This document shows positions 1-10,738 of a stretch of DNA of 64,000 nt, one piece after another (positions within the stretch are counted from its first letter, which is position 1; each line of letters opens with the position of its first letter). Made by a program: the position numbers and the translations under genes. Where the stretch lies: contig SKCR01023807.1 of the NCBI GenBank assembly GCA_019454045.1, positions 179,121 to 243,120 of the forward strand, written 5' to 3'. A model generated the notes under the pieces. The model saw nothing but the letters and a program-made list of their open reading frames with translations, had not been told where the DNA came from and did no database searches. Source of the stretch: Zanthoxylum bungeanum (Eukaryota; Streptophyta; Magnoliopsida; Sapindales; Rutaceae).

Positions 1-110
1 ATTAAATTTAGAATTTAAGTCGTAAAGGTTTATTAATAAAGTGTAATATTTAATTTGGAATTAAATAAATGAATTAGTATTAAATGCAAATTGAATTGGA
101 TTTAATTTTG
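1..110 (+). other. Three triloop hairpins in the leader of A
   Basis: Perfect or near-perfect inverted repeats around a three-base loop: 2-18 (arms TTAAATT, loop TAG), 48-66 (arms ATTTAATT, loop TGG) and 89-107 (arms AATTGAAT against ATTTAATT, one G-T pair, loop TGG). The same three occur in element B near 34995-35100. They belong to the larger set described at 1964-2606 and 6827-7126. Confidence 0.7.
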
Positions 111-197
111 TAGTTTAATATAATTCAAGAATTCATACTTTGAGTACTTATTCGCAAAACGAGTTTGACTCGAGCAAAATCAAATTGTTGTTTGAAC

Positions 198-205
198 ATT
201 GGATG
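198..205. repeat. Left 8-bp target-site duplication of the MITE
   Basis: ATTGGATG, repeated exactly at 876-883 on the other side of the MITE and present once at 35192-35199 in element B. Confidence 0.93.
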
Positions 206-875
206 TAGGGGTGAGCATCGGTTCCGGGTTTACCCAGAACCGATTGGAACCGGACCGAAAATCCGGGTTTGGAACCGGAACCGGTTGTAACCGGTCCGGT
301 TCCGGTTCCGGTTCCAAATTTAAGGAACCGATTTTAACCGGTCCGGTTCCGGTTCCAGAATGATGGGAACCGGAACCGGACCATTTAACCGGAACCGGAA
401 CCGTATTTTCAGTTTTGTGTCTAAATTTGTTTGATGTTCATGTTTTATGCTACTGCTTGTTTGTCCTATATATAAACAAAAGAAAAACAAAACTACAAAA
501 GCAAAGAAGAGAAAAGAATGGCAGCAAAAACATGAAATTATAAGCAGGCTTTGGCTTCTGTTGTGTGTGAATATTTATATATACATACATGATATGAGAT
601 TGGTGTACGACTTGAGCAAGGGGTATGGGCCGTATGGCTGCAACATTATGTTTACTGTATTTGCTTCTCTGTCTACTGCATTTGCAACATTATGTTTACT
701 GCATTATTTAAAATAGGGTAATTCGGAACCGGACCGGAACCGAATTGGAACCGAATAACAGGGTACCCTATTTAATTGGGTAGGTTCCGGTTCCACTTAG
801 TTAGGAACCAATTTTTTTTGGGTAGGTTCCGGTTCCATGCGGAACCGGAACCGAAACCTGTTTTGCTCACCCCTA
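206..875. mobile_element. hAT-type MITE inside element A
   Basis: A 670-bp non-coding element. It begins TAGGGGTGAGCA and ends TGCTCACCCCTA, a perfect 12-bp terminal inverted repeat. It is flanked by a perfect 8-bp direct repeat ATTGGATG (198-205 and 876-883). The related element B carries a single ATTGGATG at the same place (35192-35199), so the empty site is visible in this window. An 8-bp target duplication with a short terminal repeat is the hallmark of the hAT superfamily. Both ends carry many copies of GGAACCGG/CCGGTTCC (about 210-410 and 724-865), which makes long imperfect subterminal inverted repeats. The middle (447-716) has a chance open frame of 89 codons with no recognisable domain. 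Confidence 0.93.
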
Positions 876-1396
876 ATTGGATGGTCATTAATTATCAGAT
901 TAATTAATTGGATTAGATTGTTTGATAACATGCTTGTGTGAATAGATGGTTGCGATGCATGAATAATGTATATCAGATGGATATTAGAATGGTGGGTTAA
1001 TTTTGGAAATTGTTGTAATAAATTTAGAATTTATTAATTGGACCTGCGTGTCCAGCCTATTACCTCTTTGACTCTATGTATTTCTCTTCTCACCTATTCC
1101 CCTCAATGTAAATGAGGTTTCTTTAGAAGTATTATATAACGGGTAGAAGTAATACTTGTGTTAGCGGGAGTGAGGAAAGAGAGAGATTTGTTCTAGGAAC
1201 AATATGTAAAGTATCCATCCGCATATCATTATTATTTATTTATATGCGCCTTATTATGTGTTTAGAATGCATGTTTAAGGGTGTATGATGATGAGACCTT
1301 AACAAAGATAATTAATTGGTTGCCAATTGAACGCGAAAAACCTCAACATCATATTAAGCGTTTTTCCTTCCATTGAGTGATTCTTACTCAAGATCC

Positions 1397-1798
1397 AAGA
1401 CTGGCATTGGTTTGTTGGCCAAAGTTAAGACCTTTGTCCGTCGAGGATGTGTTTGAATCATGAAGGATTTTTTTCCATATTGGTGTCTTGTCCAAGTTGT
1501 GATTTGTTGGCCAAAGTCAAGATCACTTCTTGTCCACCGACATTGATTACGAAGCTTTCCAAGGTTAATGGGTTCCACTTAACTGGGATCACTAAGTTTG
1601 TTGTGCCAAAGCCAAGGCTTAGTTGATTCAGAGGAAAAAGGTTAGGCAATATATTGGATATATTGGCATATATAGGATATATGTTTTGGACTTGGATGTC
1701 CACCTACTGGATCTAGGAATTGGATGGGATCCAATTGATCTTAGAGATCTACCTAGTTAATTATCATACAATTTGTTGGCCAACGTCAAGATTGTGTT
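1397..1798 (+). other. GCCAAAG hairpin array in the leader of A
   Basis: Four units carry TTGTTGGCCAAAGTCAAG or a close variant (1412, 1503, 1598, 1773), each between complementary arms of different sequence. Unit 1 is imperfect: 13-nt arms GACTGGCATTGGT and ACCTTTGTCCGTC. Unit 2: GTGAT with ATCAC, extended by CAAG with CTTG. Unit 3: ACTAAG (1591-1596) with CTTAGT (1618-1623). Unit 4: ACAAT (1768-1772) with ATTGT (1791-1795). Spacing is about 92, 94 and 175 bp. Element B repeats the array at 35712-36112, where unit 4 forms a 10-bp stem. The loop contains the self-complementary TTGGCCAA. Function unknown; an RNA signal such as packaging or dimerisation is possible. Confidence 0.7.
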
Positions 1799-1963
1799 TT
1801 ATTTAACGGGATCCGAGCCCACTAGGAAACAAGGTTTCCCGAGTACTCCACAAAGGGTTAGAGGCTCGCCGAAAAATAGTGGGAGGCAAGTATTAAATTT
1901 GCAATATTCGTTTAGTTACTTGCCATACGCGCTCATTTCAAATATTTCGTCAAATAAATTAAT

Positions 1964-2606
1964 ATATTAGTTGGACTAATATTTAATGTTGTTTTAAATT
2001 AAACAGTTAGATTGTATTCAAACTAATTCATTATAGTTGATTATATAATTGGATTATAGTAATCAATATATTTGAATTAACTATTTCAATTAATAGTTGA
2101 TTTTATAATTGGATTATAGTAATCAATATAATTGAATTTAATCAATTGAATTATAGTTGATTATATAGTTGGACTATAGTAATCATTATAATAAATAGTA
2201 CCTGAAATCGTTGATTAAATAGTTGGACTATTAGAATCAAGATAAATTGAAAGATTAGTGTTTAAAAACATAATCTTGGGTGAAAATGTATTTAAACGAC
2301 TTTAATTTCCAAATTGGGAATAAACTTCAGGATAGTCCTGAAAACTAAGAAGTTACTTTATTTGATAAAATAACATCTTATGCCTAAGCCCGGAGTTAAG
2401 AAAATAGTAGAACATGATATTTGGAATATTCATATGATGACAACTTCAGTGCTTAATCCAATAAGCTTGCCAAATAGACTCCTTAATTTCTTAATCAGAA
2501 CTAAGGATTAGATCCTTAATGTATGATAATGAAATTGAAGGATCTTCATAGATCTATTCTAAGATCTTAGGAGTACTTAATTGCAATAGTAAACTCTTGG
2601 AGAGTT
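1964..2606 (+). other. Array of TGG/TAG triloop hairpins, leader of A
   Basis: At least nine short palindromes lie between the leader and the zinc-knuckle remnant. Positions are 1964-1982 (8 bp, TGG) and four tandem relatives at 2037, 2097, 2157 and 2211, about 60 bp apart. In these a TTGATTA/TAATCAA outer stem is joined to a TATAAT-like inner stem around TGG. Others are 2326-2342 (TTCAGGA, TAG), 2416-2430 (GATATT, TGG), 2502-2518 (TAAGGAT, TAG) and 2592-2606 (AACTCT, TGG). Another palindrome with loop GGG is at 1718-1736. Element B has counterparts near 36265-36440, and the 2326 hairpin has loop TGG there. This region lies where a Copia gag would be expected, and no gag can be read in it. 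Confidence 0.7.
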
Positions 2607-5600
2607 AATGACTATTCTCAAGGAGACATGGCCAAAGTTTGCAATATGGCAAGTAACGCAAGGCGCGTCTTATTTCGACATCACAGAAGGCCAAGGCTTG
2701 GCCAAAGGATTCTGGAGTGTGGAAAAGGGCAAAGTCAAAATCATTATAATCTTCTGGGAAGACAAAGGACATATCCCAGAATGTCTGCCTAAATTGTGGC
2801 AAACGGGATCGCGGAAGCGTGACTGCCGTTTGGACAAGGCAGATATGAAGGAATTGAAGAACGGGCGAGGCTCTGACTTCAAATATGTTTGTCATAAAAT
2901 ATGTTCACTACTAGTATTAAAATTGGATTTTAGATACTGGATGTGGTACATAAATATACACTGATGTGCAGAATCTGCTGAGAACATGATACTGACTTCA
3001 GATGAGATTTATCTGCGAAATGAAAACGGGACGATAGTCACTGTTTTAACCGTAGATACCTAAGTTTATGAACTACCCTTCGGGTGTGTACTTAAATTAG
3101 CAAACTGTTATAATGTAACTAGTTTGACTAGATACATTATCTCTATATCAGGGTTTAACCCGTTGCGGGTATACCTTTATATTATAGAACACTAAAGTGT
3201 TTTATTATTTAAAGATGATATTGAGATAAACACATTAGATGTGAATAACAGAATTTATATTTTGAATATAAATAAATCTCAAACATATAATATGACAAAC
3301 AAATAGCTCAAACTGATTTGATCAGATGAGATTTATATGTGGCATTGTTGTCTGGGACACAATTAAACAAGACTCGTATATCCACACTTTTGAAGAGTTG
3401 ATACTAGGATAGATTTGATTCCATTCAAATAATGTCTACGAATCTAGTTTATTGGGCAAAGTGCCTAAAACACCTTTACTTGGTAAAAGTACAAATGCCA
3501 CCGATCTGTTAGCCCTAGTTTATAATGAAGCAAGTGGGCCCATATCTAGCTAGGCTAGAGGTGGATATGAATATTTCGTGACCTTTACGGATGTGGCATC
3601 GCGTTATGGTTATGTGTTTCTTTATGAAACACAAATCTGAAACTTTTAAAGTTTCGACACGAAGTAGACAAACAGATCTGCTAAAGTATTAAACCGTCAC
3701 GGTTATACCATGATGAAAATACTTAAGCAATAAGTTTCTTAAATACTTTAAATAGTATAGTATTCTTTCAAAGAGGACTCCTCCCGGAACACGTCAATCT
3801 GACAGTGTGTCCGAACAGAGAAACCGAATTTTGTTAGACATGATAAGGTTAATCATGAGTCGCTCTGAGCTACCATTTCCTTCAACGGATACGTTTAAAC
3901 AGTGCAGAACTTATTTTGAATAAGGTAATATAAAATCTGTTTGACAGACTTCATATTAGATATGAGCAGGAAATAAACCGAGTTTATTATTCCTGAAGAT
4001 TTGGAATGCTAGGCATATGTTTGGATGATACCAAACTATAACCCAAATCGGATAAGTGCCTAAGTTGTTGGTTATCCTAGGGAAACCAAAGTATAGTACT
4101 TATACAACTCACTAGAGAACAATGTAATTGTTGCTCGCCATGCGTTTTTCCTAAGAGGAATACCAATATGCAGTGGTAAGTGGGAGGAAAGTAAAACTCG
4201 ATGAAAATCGGAGTAATACTGTTCCAGGCGCTGATTCCTTAATGGAACACAAATAGTTCATCAAGGATGAAACTATACCAGTAATCTTCGAATACACAAG
4301 AACCGCGTAGATCGGAGAGAGTCAGAAAACAACCTGGGGTATGGGTTTCTGATCTCACCTCATAAAGATGTTAATCTTATTGAGGAATACCAACTGACTA
4401 CGTATGAGGAAGTTATACAAGGTATCGACTCCCTATTATAGCAAAGTGCCATGATATCCGAAATGGATTCCATGTATATCCACTAATTATGGATACTAGT
4501 TGATGTACCGCAAGACATTGTGCCTATTGGTACTATATGAGTCTTCTAGGAAGACATACATGGAAGGCAACATACCAACGTACTAAGCTAGGCTTGTAGC
4601 GAAAAAGGTATCGTTATCAATATTATGGTGATTACGACGAAACCTTTTACATGTTGCCATGGTAAATCCATTTGGATAATGCTTGCAAATGCTGCATGTT
4701 TCATTTATGAAATGTGGCAGCTAAATGTCAAAACCGCTTTCCTTAATGGAAACCTTTTGGAGGATGTTTATAACATCCTGATGGTTTTGTCGTACCAAAA
4801 CGAGCAAACAAGGTTTGCAGGTTATTCGATCCATGGATGGATTGAAGCAAACATTGCGTTCTTGGAACTATCGTTTTGATGTAATCATAATGGTATATGA
4901 TTTGATTCAAAACGGAAATGATTCTTGTGTATATAAGAAGGTTAGTGGGAGCACACTGACAATGAATGTCCTATATATAATGATAACATATCATTTCTTG
5001 GAAATGATATTCCCATAATAATAATCGGCGAAAGCTTGGCTTTCATGAAAATTCTCCGTAGAATTCTTGGGAGAAACAACCTTTATTCTATGAATAAAGA
5101 TCTACTGGGATAGATTTAAAGTTGTTGGCATTCTCCCAGAACTCGTACATTGAAATAAATGTACGCGGCCTAGTGTCTCATACGCTTTGAGCATATGAAG
5201 TCACAATCGGGTCAATCCAAGTGATAGTCATTGGATTGATGTTAAGAACATCCTTGAGTATCTTAGAGGAACTAAGGATGTTGTCTTATACTATGGAGAA
5301 GGAGAACTTGAAGTGACTGGGTTCACTGCTGCAAGTTTCCTAACCGATAAAACCGACTATAGGTCGTAACAACGATACTATACAGTTTGAATAACAGAAC
5401 AGTGAGCTGGAAATCTTCCAAGCAAGATACGGTTACCGAATAAACAACAAAAGTGGATTATTGATGCAGCTGAGGCAGCAATAAAAGCCTTTTGGATCGA
5501 TAATAATCCTAATTAGATTAGGAGTAGTTCTGTTAGCAGCTGAGCTAGGCTTCAGCACAGGCTAAAGAATTAATGGTCTCATCAACGATCCATATATATA

Positions 5601-5770
5601 CTTTGATATTCATCTGATTCGTTTGGATCATACATCGTGGCGATGTGATGATCGTACAAATCGCATCAGATGATAATCATGCAAATCCGCTGACGAAAGT
5701 CTTTTCTCAGTAATTTGAGCGAACCGTACATAGTTCGGGTGTAGGACACTCGAGTGACTGGCTATAGGCA
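2605..5770 (+). pseudogene. Copia gag-pol remnant of element A
   Basis: Only domain islands survive. A CCHC zinc knuckle (Cys-x2-Cys pattern, then Lys-Arg-Asp-Cys) is at about 2788-2832; a missing base puts its end out of frame. A pre-integrase box similar to LWHCCLGH is near 3340, the integrase core with YFVTFTDVASRYGY near 3565-3620, and PGTxQSxxVSEQRNR-like remains near 3780. The reverse transcriptase shows remains of the MDSM and VPIGT motifs near 4465-4530, a block resembling WQLNVKTAFLNGN (4710-4750) and the damaged YVDD region near 4970-5010. The RNase H part shows EAAIKAFW near 5480 and NHANPLTK near 5680. Stops and frame shifts are frequent. No product is expected. Element B is the sister copy. 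Confidence 0.85.
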
Positions 5771-5780
5771 AAGTGGGAGA
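5771..5780 (+). other. Polypurine tract of A
   Basis: AAGTGGGAGA directly before the 3' LTR, the usual primer for plus-strand DNA synthesis. The same tract precedes the 3' LTR of B (39835-39844). Confidence 0.85.
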
Positions 5781-5781
5781 T

Positions 5782-7726
5782 TGTTGGACAGTTATAACCC
5801 ATAGCGTCACTATTTGTACAGATCATGGTGTTGTTGTACAAACTAACTATGTGACAAAGGAAATTGCTCTCTTATCATTTGTGATTAGATCACCAAGATG
5901 TATATAGGATGTCCTTATGATTAGTTCCTCAATTGAGATGATATGAGACAGTATCAATCCACGAAGGTTTAATCATTAAATATCCCTAGTCAGAGTATTA
6001 TCGAGATTGGACATCGATAATGTGAAAAAGACTAGTATTACACTTGTGCGCGTTGTGAGGGCATAACGGCATAGTTCTCATATATTTGGGTATATGATAC
6101 TCATGCAAGTGTTGTAGGAGGTTGTGTTTTACCGATGGTACGGAAAACAGCTTCGCTCTGGATAGACCTCTCGGAATTCCATTGGTAGTATGACTATGTG
6201 TCTATGGAAGTCCGAAATCAGGGTAGGTGTATTTGGTCTTAACCTGAGACTTGCACCGCTAATACTTGCGACAATCAATATACTTTGGTTTTAGGTCGTC
6301 CAGGGCTTTAACAGGTTCTGTGTACGCCTCTGCTGGGTATATTGAGAATCGTAGTGTGTTGGGTGTGATGTCAAGACGGAAGTATCACTCCAGTCATAGT
6401 GGAGATGATGGTCACGTAGGATACAGAACTCATTCTCTTATATGCTGCAGCTATCGGGATAAAATGACTAGGTCATGTTTATCTGATTGTAGAGACTAGT
6501 TACCAGAGATCCGATATATGCTTCGTACGGGGCAGACATATTTCCAGCCCCAGGCCTTGCACGTGACATCCGATACTGGATCGAAATACACAATACTACG
6601 TATACTACGCCTGATATAGATCACATATTCCTGTAAGGATATTTCTGGAGAATTGGGTAGGCATGACGCTTTGCTAGAAGCCAACCTTGTCTTGTAAATC
6701 GGTTAAAACGTAGTACTAGGTACTTACGTGTTTGGATAGTCCGACGACCGGATTTACTGCCAACATATCCGGGGATCTAATGGGTCGCTTCCTGAAGATT
6801 CACCGATGACGTATGACTCGCACTTTATTAATCTGGGATTAATTAAATGAGAGAGAAAATTAATCTGGGATTAATTATGTAGATATTTTATCTGGGATAA
6901 AATATCTTTAAAGAGAGAGAACGATTAATTTGGAATTAATCTATAAAATTAATATATTCGATATATTAAACGAAATTGGATTTCGACGCAGAATTGAAAT
7001 TGAATTTTAATTCGGGAGAACGAGTTAATTTAGAATTAATTCGTTAGCGATGTGAATAGTGATTTTGCTAGGCATAATTATTTAATTGCGTCGCAACGGA
7101 AAATTCGTTAATTTGGAATTAGCGAACCCGAGCCCGGGAGTGTTTGCGGGTGCACTCGCATTGCGAATTAAAGTGCGGCCCACAAGTCACATCAAGCGTC
7201 AAATCACATGTCACTTTGAGTGATGTGACAATTTTTCACTTGATTGATTGATAGAAGTAGTTGGTTTAAATGGCTTGACTTTTGGAAAGAAAATAAATTG
7301 GTAAATGAATTTTGAAATTCATTAAGTGTATTAGATACACAAATCATCCAACAACCAACACATCTCTCTCTCTCATCTTTTCTCTTCTTCTCTCACGCCC
7401 AAGGGGCTGATTTCCTCTTCTGTTTTCTGCCCAAATGCCAAGAACACAAGGAGAACAAATGGTGTTTTTTTGTGGAAGGTGATAGGGAATCGCACCCGTG
7501 AGCATGGAATCATCATCAAAGCTTGGAGCTTTATGGACCACCATGACCGAAATTGATGGAGCAGAAAAACTAGCACTGCCGAGAGCTTCCATGGGCCAAA
7601 GCTTGAAGTTTTTTTGTTCCTCGCATCGCTCAACCGATCATTGTGAGTATTCCACAACTTCTTCGTGTATTCACATGTATGTTTCATTGCTTTATTTGAT
7701 CCTCGAGACCTTAGAGAAACCCAACA
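5782..7726 (+). repeat. 3' LTR of element A (1945 bp)
   Basis: Starts TGTTGGACAG and ends CCCAACA. It matches the LTRs of B (19934-21881 and 39846-41813) and the partial LTR at 63938-64000. The 3' third holds the triloop hairpin array 6827-7126. No clear TATA box was seen. The end of the LTR (about 7500-7726) is followed directly by CTGAT of element E. Confidence 0.92.
6827..7126 (+). other. Seven tandem triloop hairpins in LTR of A
   Basis: Seven inverted repeats lie in 300 bp, all with a three-base loop. They are 6827-6843 (ATTAATC, TGG), 6858-6876 (AATTAATC, TGG), 6881-6907 (12-bp perfect arms AGATATTTTATC, TGG) and 6923-6941 (GATTAATT, TGG). The rest are 6971-6985 (CGAAAT, TGG), 7021-7043 (10-bp arms CGAGTTAATT, one G-T pair, TAG) and 7104-7126 (10-bp arms TTCGTTAATT, one G-T pair, TGG). 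The LTRs of B carry the same series (about 20985-21290 and 40890-41195) with small changes. Arm sequences differ between hairpins while the loop stays TGG or TAG. Confidence 0.75.
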
Positions 7727-7735
7727 CTGATACCA
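7727..7735 (-). other. Truncated tRNA primer site of element E
   Basis: On the minus strand this reads TGGTATCAG, the first nine bases of the initiator-Met primer site TGGTATCAGAGC. It is separated by AAGA from the end of the E LTR, the same four-base spacer as in element F. The rest is cut off by the insertion of A; CTGAT (7727-7731) would be A's right target duplication. Confidence 0.85.
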
Positions 7736-7739
7736 TCTT

Positions 7740-10738
7740 TGTAACATCCTCGATGCGGAGATTTTACCGGCAGATGATGGATCCTTACCACCACCTTGAG
7801 CCTCTAACCATTTCTAAACTTCCTTAATTATTCCATTAACTATGTTACCCTAACAAACATTTATTAGACTATTTCATGAACTAATTAGTGATGTACGAAC
7901 AAACTTACTAACTTTAAATAAATACTTATACTTCATATAAATATCATCATATACATTTAGACTTGCCTCACACAAACATACATGCATTCTATCTGAATGC
8001 AGACACCAAACTTAACATGACAGACTCATACTCTAGTGACTGCAATAAACTCAATTCCTTGATCTCAGGCTCAGCTAAAGCTACCTGTAAAACAAACTGT
8101 GAAGTTATGGGGTCAGATCGTTTGAACGACCTGGTGAGTTGATACCAAAAATAACATAATCAAATAAAAAACCATATGTATAAACTCATAAGATTCTTAA
8201 AATCATTAACAAAATCTCATATCACGCTTTTTTTCGAAATAGTCTCATCAAAATCAACAAACGTCCACTACCCGAGTCACGCGCAAAGACTGGGTAATGT
8301 CCGAACAAGACCATGTCGACAGAGGGTAGTGGGCTAGCCATTTTCAGATGGTCAGGACCCCTTAACAAGCGCCTCGGCAGATTCCGAATGAAACAAGCAC
8401 CTCGATAGAGTCGGAATGAAACAAGTGCCTCGGTGAAGCCGGAACAAAACATATACAAGCATCACAGAGGGTAAAAAATGTAAAACTATCAAGCACCATG
8501 ACGGAAATGGATTTTCAAGCTTCTCGACGGAAATAAAGTTTTACAGTTTAAAAACATCAAAAATATTTTTGAGCGTCCAGACGGAATCATATAGTCATAA
8601 ACGTATTCAAAACATGTATATGAAATCCTTTCTTTTAAAACACTTATAAACTTAACTTCAAATATCACATCATTAAATCAAAAATTATAATATAACAAAA
8701 ACATAGATATCTACTAACAATGCTATGGCAAATCGACAGCGGTTAAGGCATGGACGACCGTCGAGTATCCTAACATTGATCTAAAGCCAAAACAATTGTT
8801 AATTTCTATGACTTGGAAAATTTTCATATGGAATAAAAGAATATGTAATGCATGGACTCTTAATATTTATGAATATATGAGATATTTATGGTATCTATGA
8901 ATTTTACAGGCTTAAGTTTCGAGTTATGCAAGTGTGATAGCGAAATTCCAAATTATGCCTAATCGTTAAAATCCTCTTCTCAACGGCTAAATTCAAAATT
9001 TCACTATAATTAATTGAGATAGAATCATGGGTTGAAATTTTAATAAAATGGACCTTAATATGTCTGGTTTATTTCAGATTTTACAGACTTAGTTTCGATT
9101 TCGGAAACTCAAGTTCTAAGCCGAAATTTAAGGGCTGTTCAGAAAACAAACTTGATGCAGTGGCAGCAAGTCACTTAACTTCACAAATTCGATTAGGCTT
9201 CATCCTAAGTCTAAAAATTATGATTTTTGGATATGTTACTCTCTTATATGTCTATTATCCTCAGAATTTTACAGTTCATCATTTGGACATCAAAATCTCA
9301 ACAAATAAATGAACCATCACAACCTGTCAAGAAACATCGCAACTAAATTCAATATCAACAACTCCAAAACTACCAAGTAACTCACTGCCATAACACAACA
9401 TACACAACCCATTATGTATATTTTCATATTACCTATATGTTCATCACCACCCACTATCACTATTATTCATTCATCTATATACCAGTTTGACCAAGCTTTC
9501 CCTACTACACTTCATGATAATTCACCATCATCAAAAAAATATAAAGCTCTTCACTTCACTTCCTTAAATTTAACCACAAGACCATCTCACAAAACCGATT
9601 TATATTCCATGCCATAATCATATATCTAATACTAATCCTTACATTTGATACATATTACTTGAGTTGTATAATTACAAAAATCAATAACCAACATCCTCAA
9701 TTTCTTAAGTAAAATTCATCCAAAGAGTTTTCACCCACACTCACTGGTATCTTTTGCCCAAACTAATAAACCAAGAAGAAATCCATCACCCTAAATTCTT
9801 GTCTTTATCACCAAATCCACCACTCAATTTCCACAAATCAGCCCCACTCCCTCTGCTGCCATTTGGCACAAGCATTAATATTTTCCATCTTAAAATTTTA
9901 AGCAATTCTAAAACATAAACCAACGCCTAAAGAACAACCCAATCATGTATCAACCTTTAGATTGTTCCATTCTTACCTACTCTAACAGCCTCACAATCAG
10001 CCCCTCTATTCATTTTTTTTTTAATTTTGTGTTTCAATTCAATCTAAGTTTGAGTCTATAAATGCTTTGTTTTATCATAATTTCGAAATGAATAGAGAAA
10101 AGAAAACGTGATAGGTCTAAGAAAATAAAGAAGGGAAACGAATTAAAAGCTTACCTTCTTGGAATTTGTCTTGTGGAAAGCTCCAATTTGAAACTTGATG
10201 GCAAGAGAGGAAGAAGCAAGCAACGCTTGGTTCTCTAGAAAAATCATTAAGGGATGCTTTGGGAAGATGATGAATAATGGTTAGTCCTTAAAAATGTGGG
10301 CTGTTTTATATTTAAGTGGGGTAAATTTTTTTTAATTTTTTTTTATTATTTTTTTATTTTTTATGGCACATGGTGAAATTAGTAGAAGAATCACGAAATG
10401 CCACAGTAACATCCATAAAAAACATATTTTTTGACTTATTTCTGTTCTAAATGTGAAAATATGATCAATATGAAAGTTGTAGGTTCCAGTCTAAGCTTTT
10501 CGAAGACATAAATTCATTAAAATCATATATCTTATGAAAACATTATAACTAAAATACTAAAAGCTGTCCGGAATAGAACATAAAATAAATTTCGTATCGG
10601 AACTGTAAAGGATTTATTGAATGTCCGAAAAATATTTCCATGAGCACATAAACGTTTGAACATGATTTATATCATGTATTATGCTGCCTATAAAAAATTG
10701 GTCATTGGAATTATGTTTGGAATTACTGGGGTGTTACA
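7740..10738 (-). repeat. 5' LTR of gypsy element E (2999 bp, minus strand)
   Basis: On the minus strand the LTR starts TGTAACACCCC at 10738 and ends GATGTTACA at 7740, followed by an AAGA spacer and a Met primer site. The start, the end (CTGCCGGT then TTACA) and an internal stretch are shared with the LTR of F on the opposite strand. That stretch is an aggregate around GTTGTAGG and a block resembling GAATTTACTGAATGTCC. TGTAACACCCC ends plus a Met primer site are typical of chromoviral Ty3/gypsy elements (Tekay/Del type); this lineage call is an inference because no coding region of E is in the window. Open frames inside (for example 8222-8458 and 9414-9617) show no domain. Confidence 0.82.

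Larger units (their letters stand above)
1..7726 (+). mobile_element. Element A: Ty1/copia retrotransposon, 3' part, decayed
   Basis: Right-hand part of a Copia element; its 5' LTR lies outside the window. Bases 1-7726 align by eye along their whole length with element B from about 34990 to 41813, apart from the MITE at 206-875. The order is leader, gag zinc-knuckle remnant (about 2788), pre-integrase and integrase (3336-4140), reverse transcriptase (4425-5030), RNase H (5430-5760), polypurine tract (5771-5780) and 3' LTR (5782-7726). The order GAG-INT-RT-RH places it in Copia. All frames are broken. The 3' LTR ends CCCAACA, directly followed by the primer site of element E, so A is inserted in E; the matching left target duplication is outside the window. 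Confidence 0.9.

Noticed and set aside
447..716. 89-codon open frame inside the MITE
   Set aside because: No domain, low-complexity sequence including a short internal duplication; MITEs of this size are non-coding.
1384..1703. Minus-strand open frames resembling a retropepsin segment
   Set aside because: They are complements of the GCCAAAG hairpin array; the matching frame in B (35701-35961) exists only because the array is shared.
2605..2964. Overlapping open frames on both strands near the gag zinc knuckle of A
   Set aside because: The real signal is the plus-strand knuckle with a frame break; the long frames are chance reads across decayed gag sequence.
6827..7126. CRISPR-like array
   Set aside because: Units are palindromes with different arms and no constant repeat or spacers, in a plant retrotransposon LTR.
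7344..7827. Open frames at the end of the A LTR (7344-7592 and 7373-7747 minus, 7498-7827 plus)
   Set aside because: They cross the LTR and its junction with element E, conflict with one another, and show no domain.
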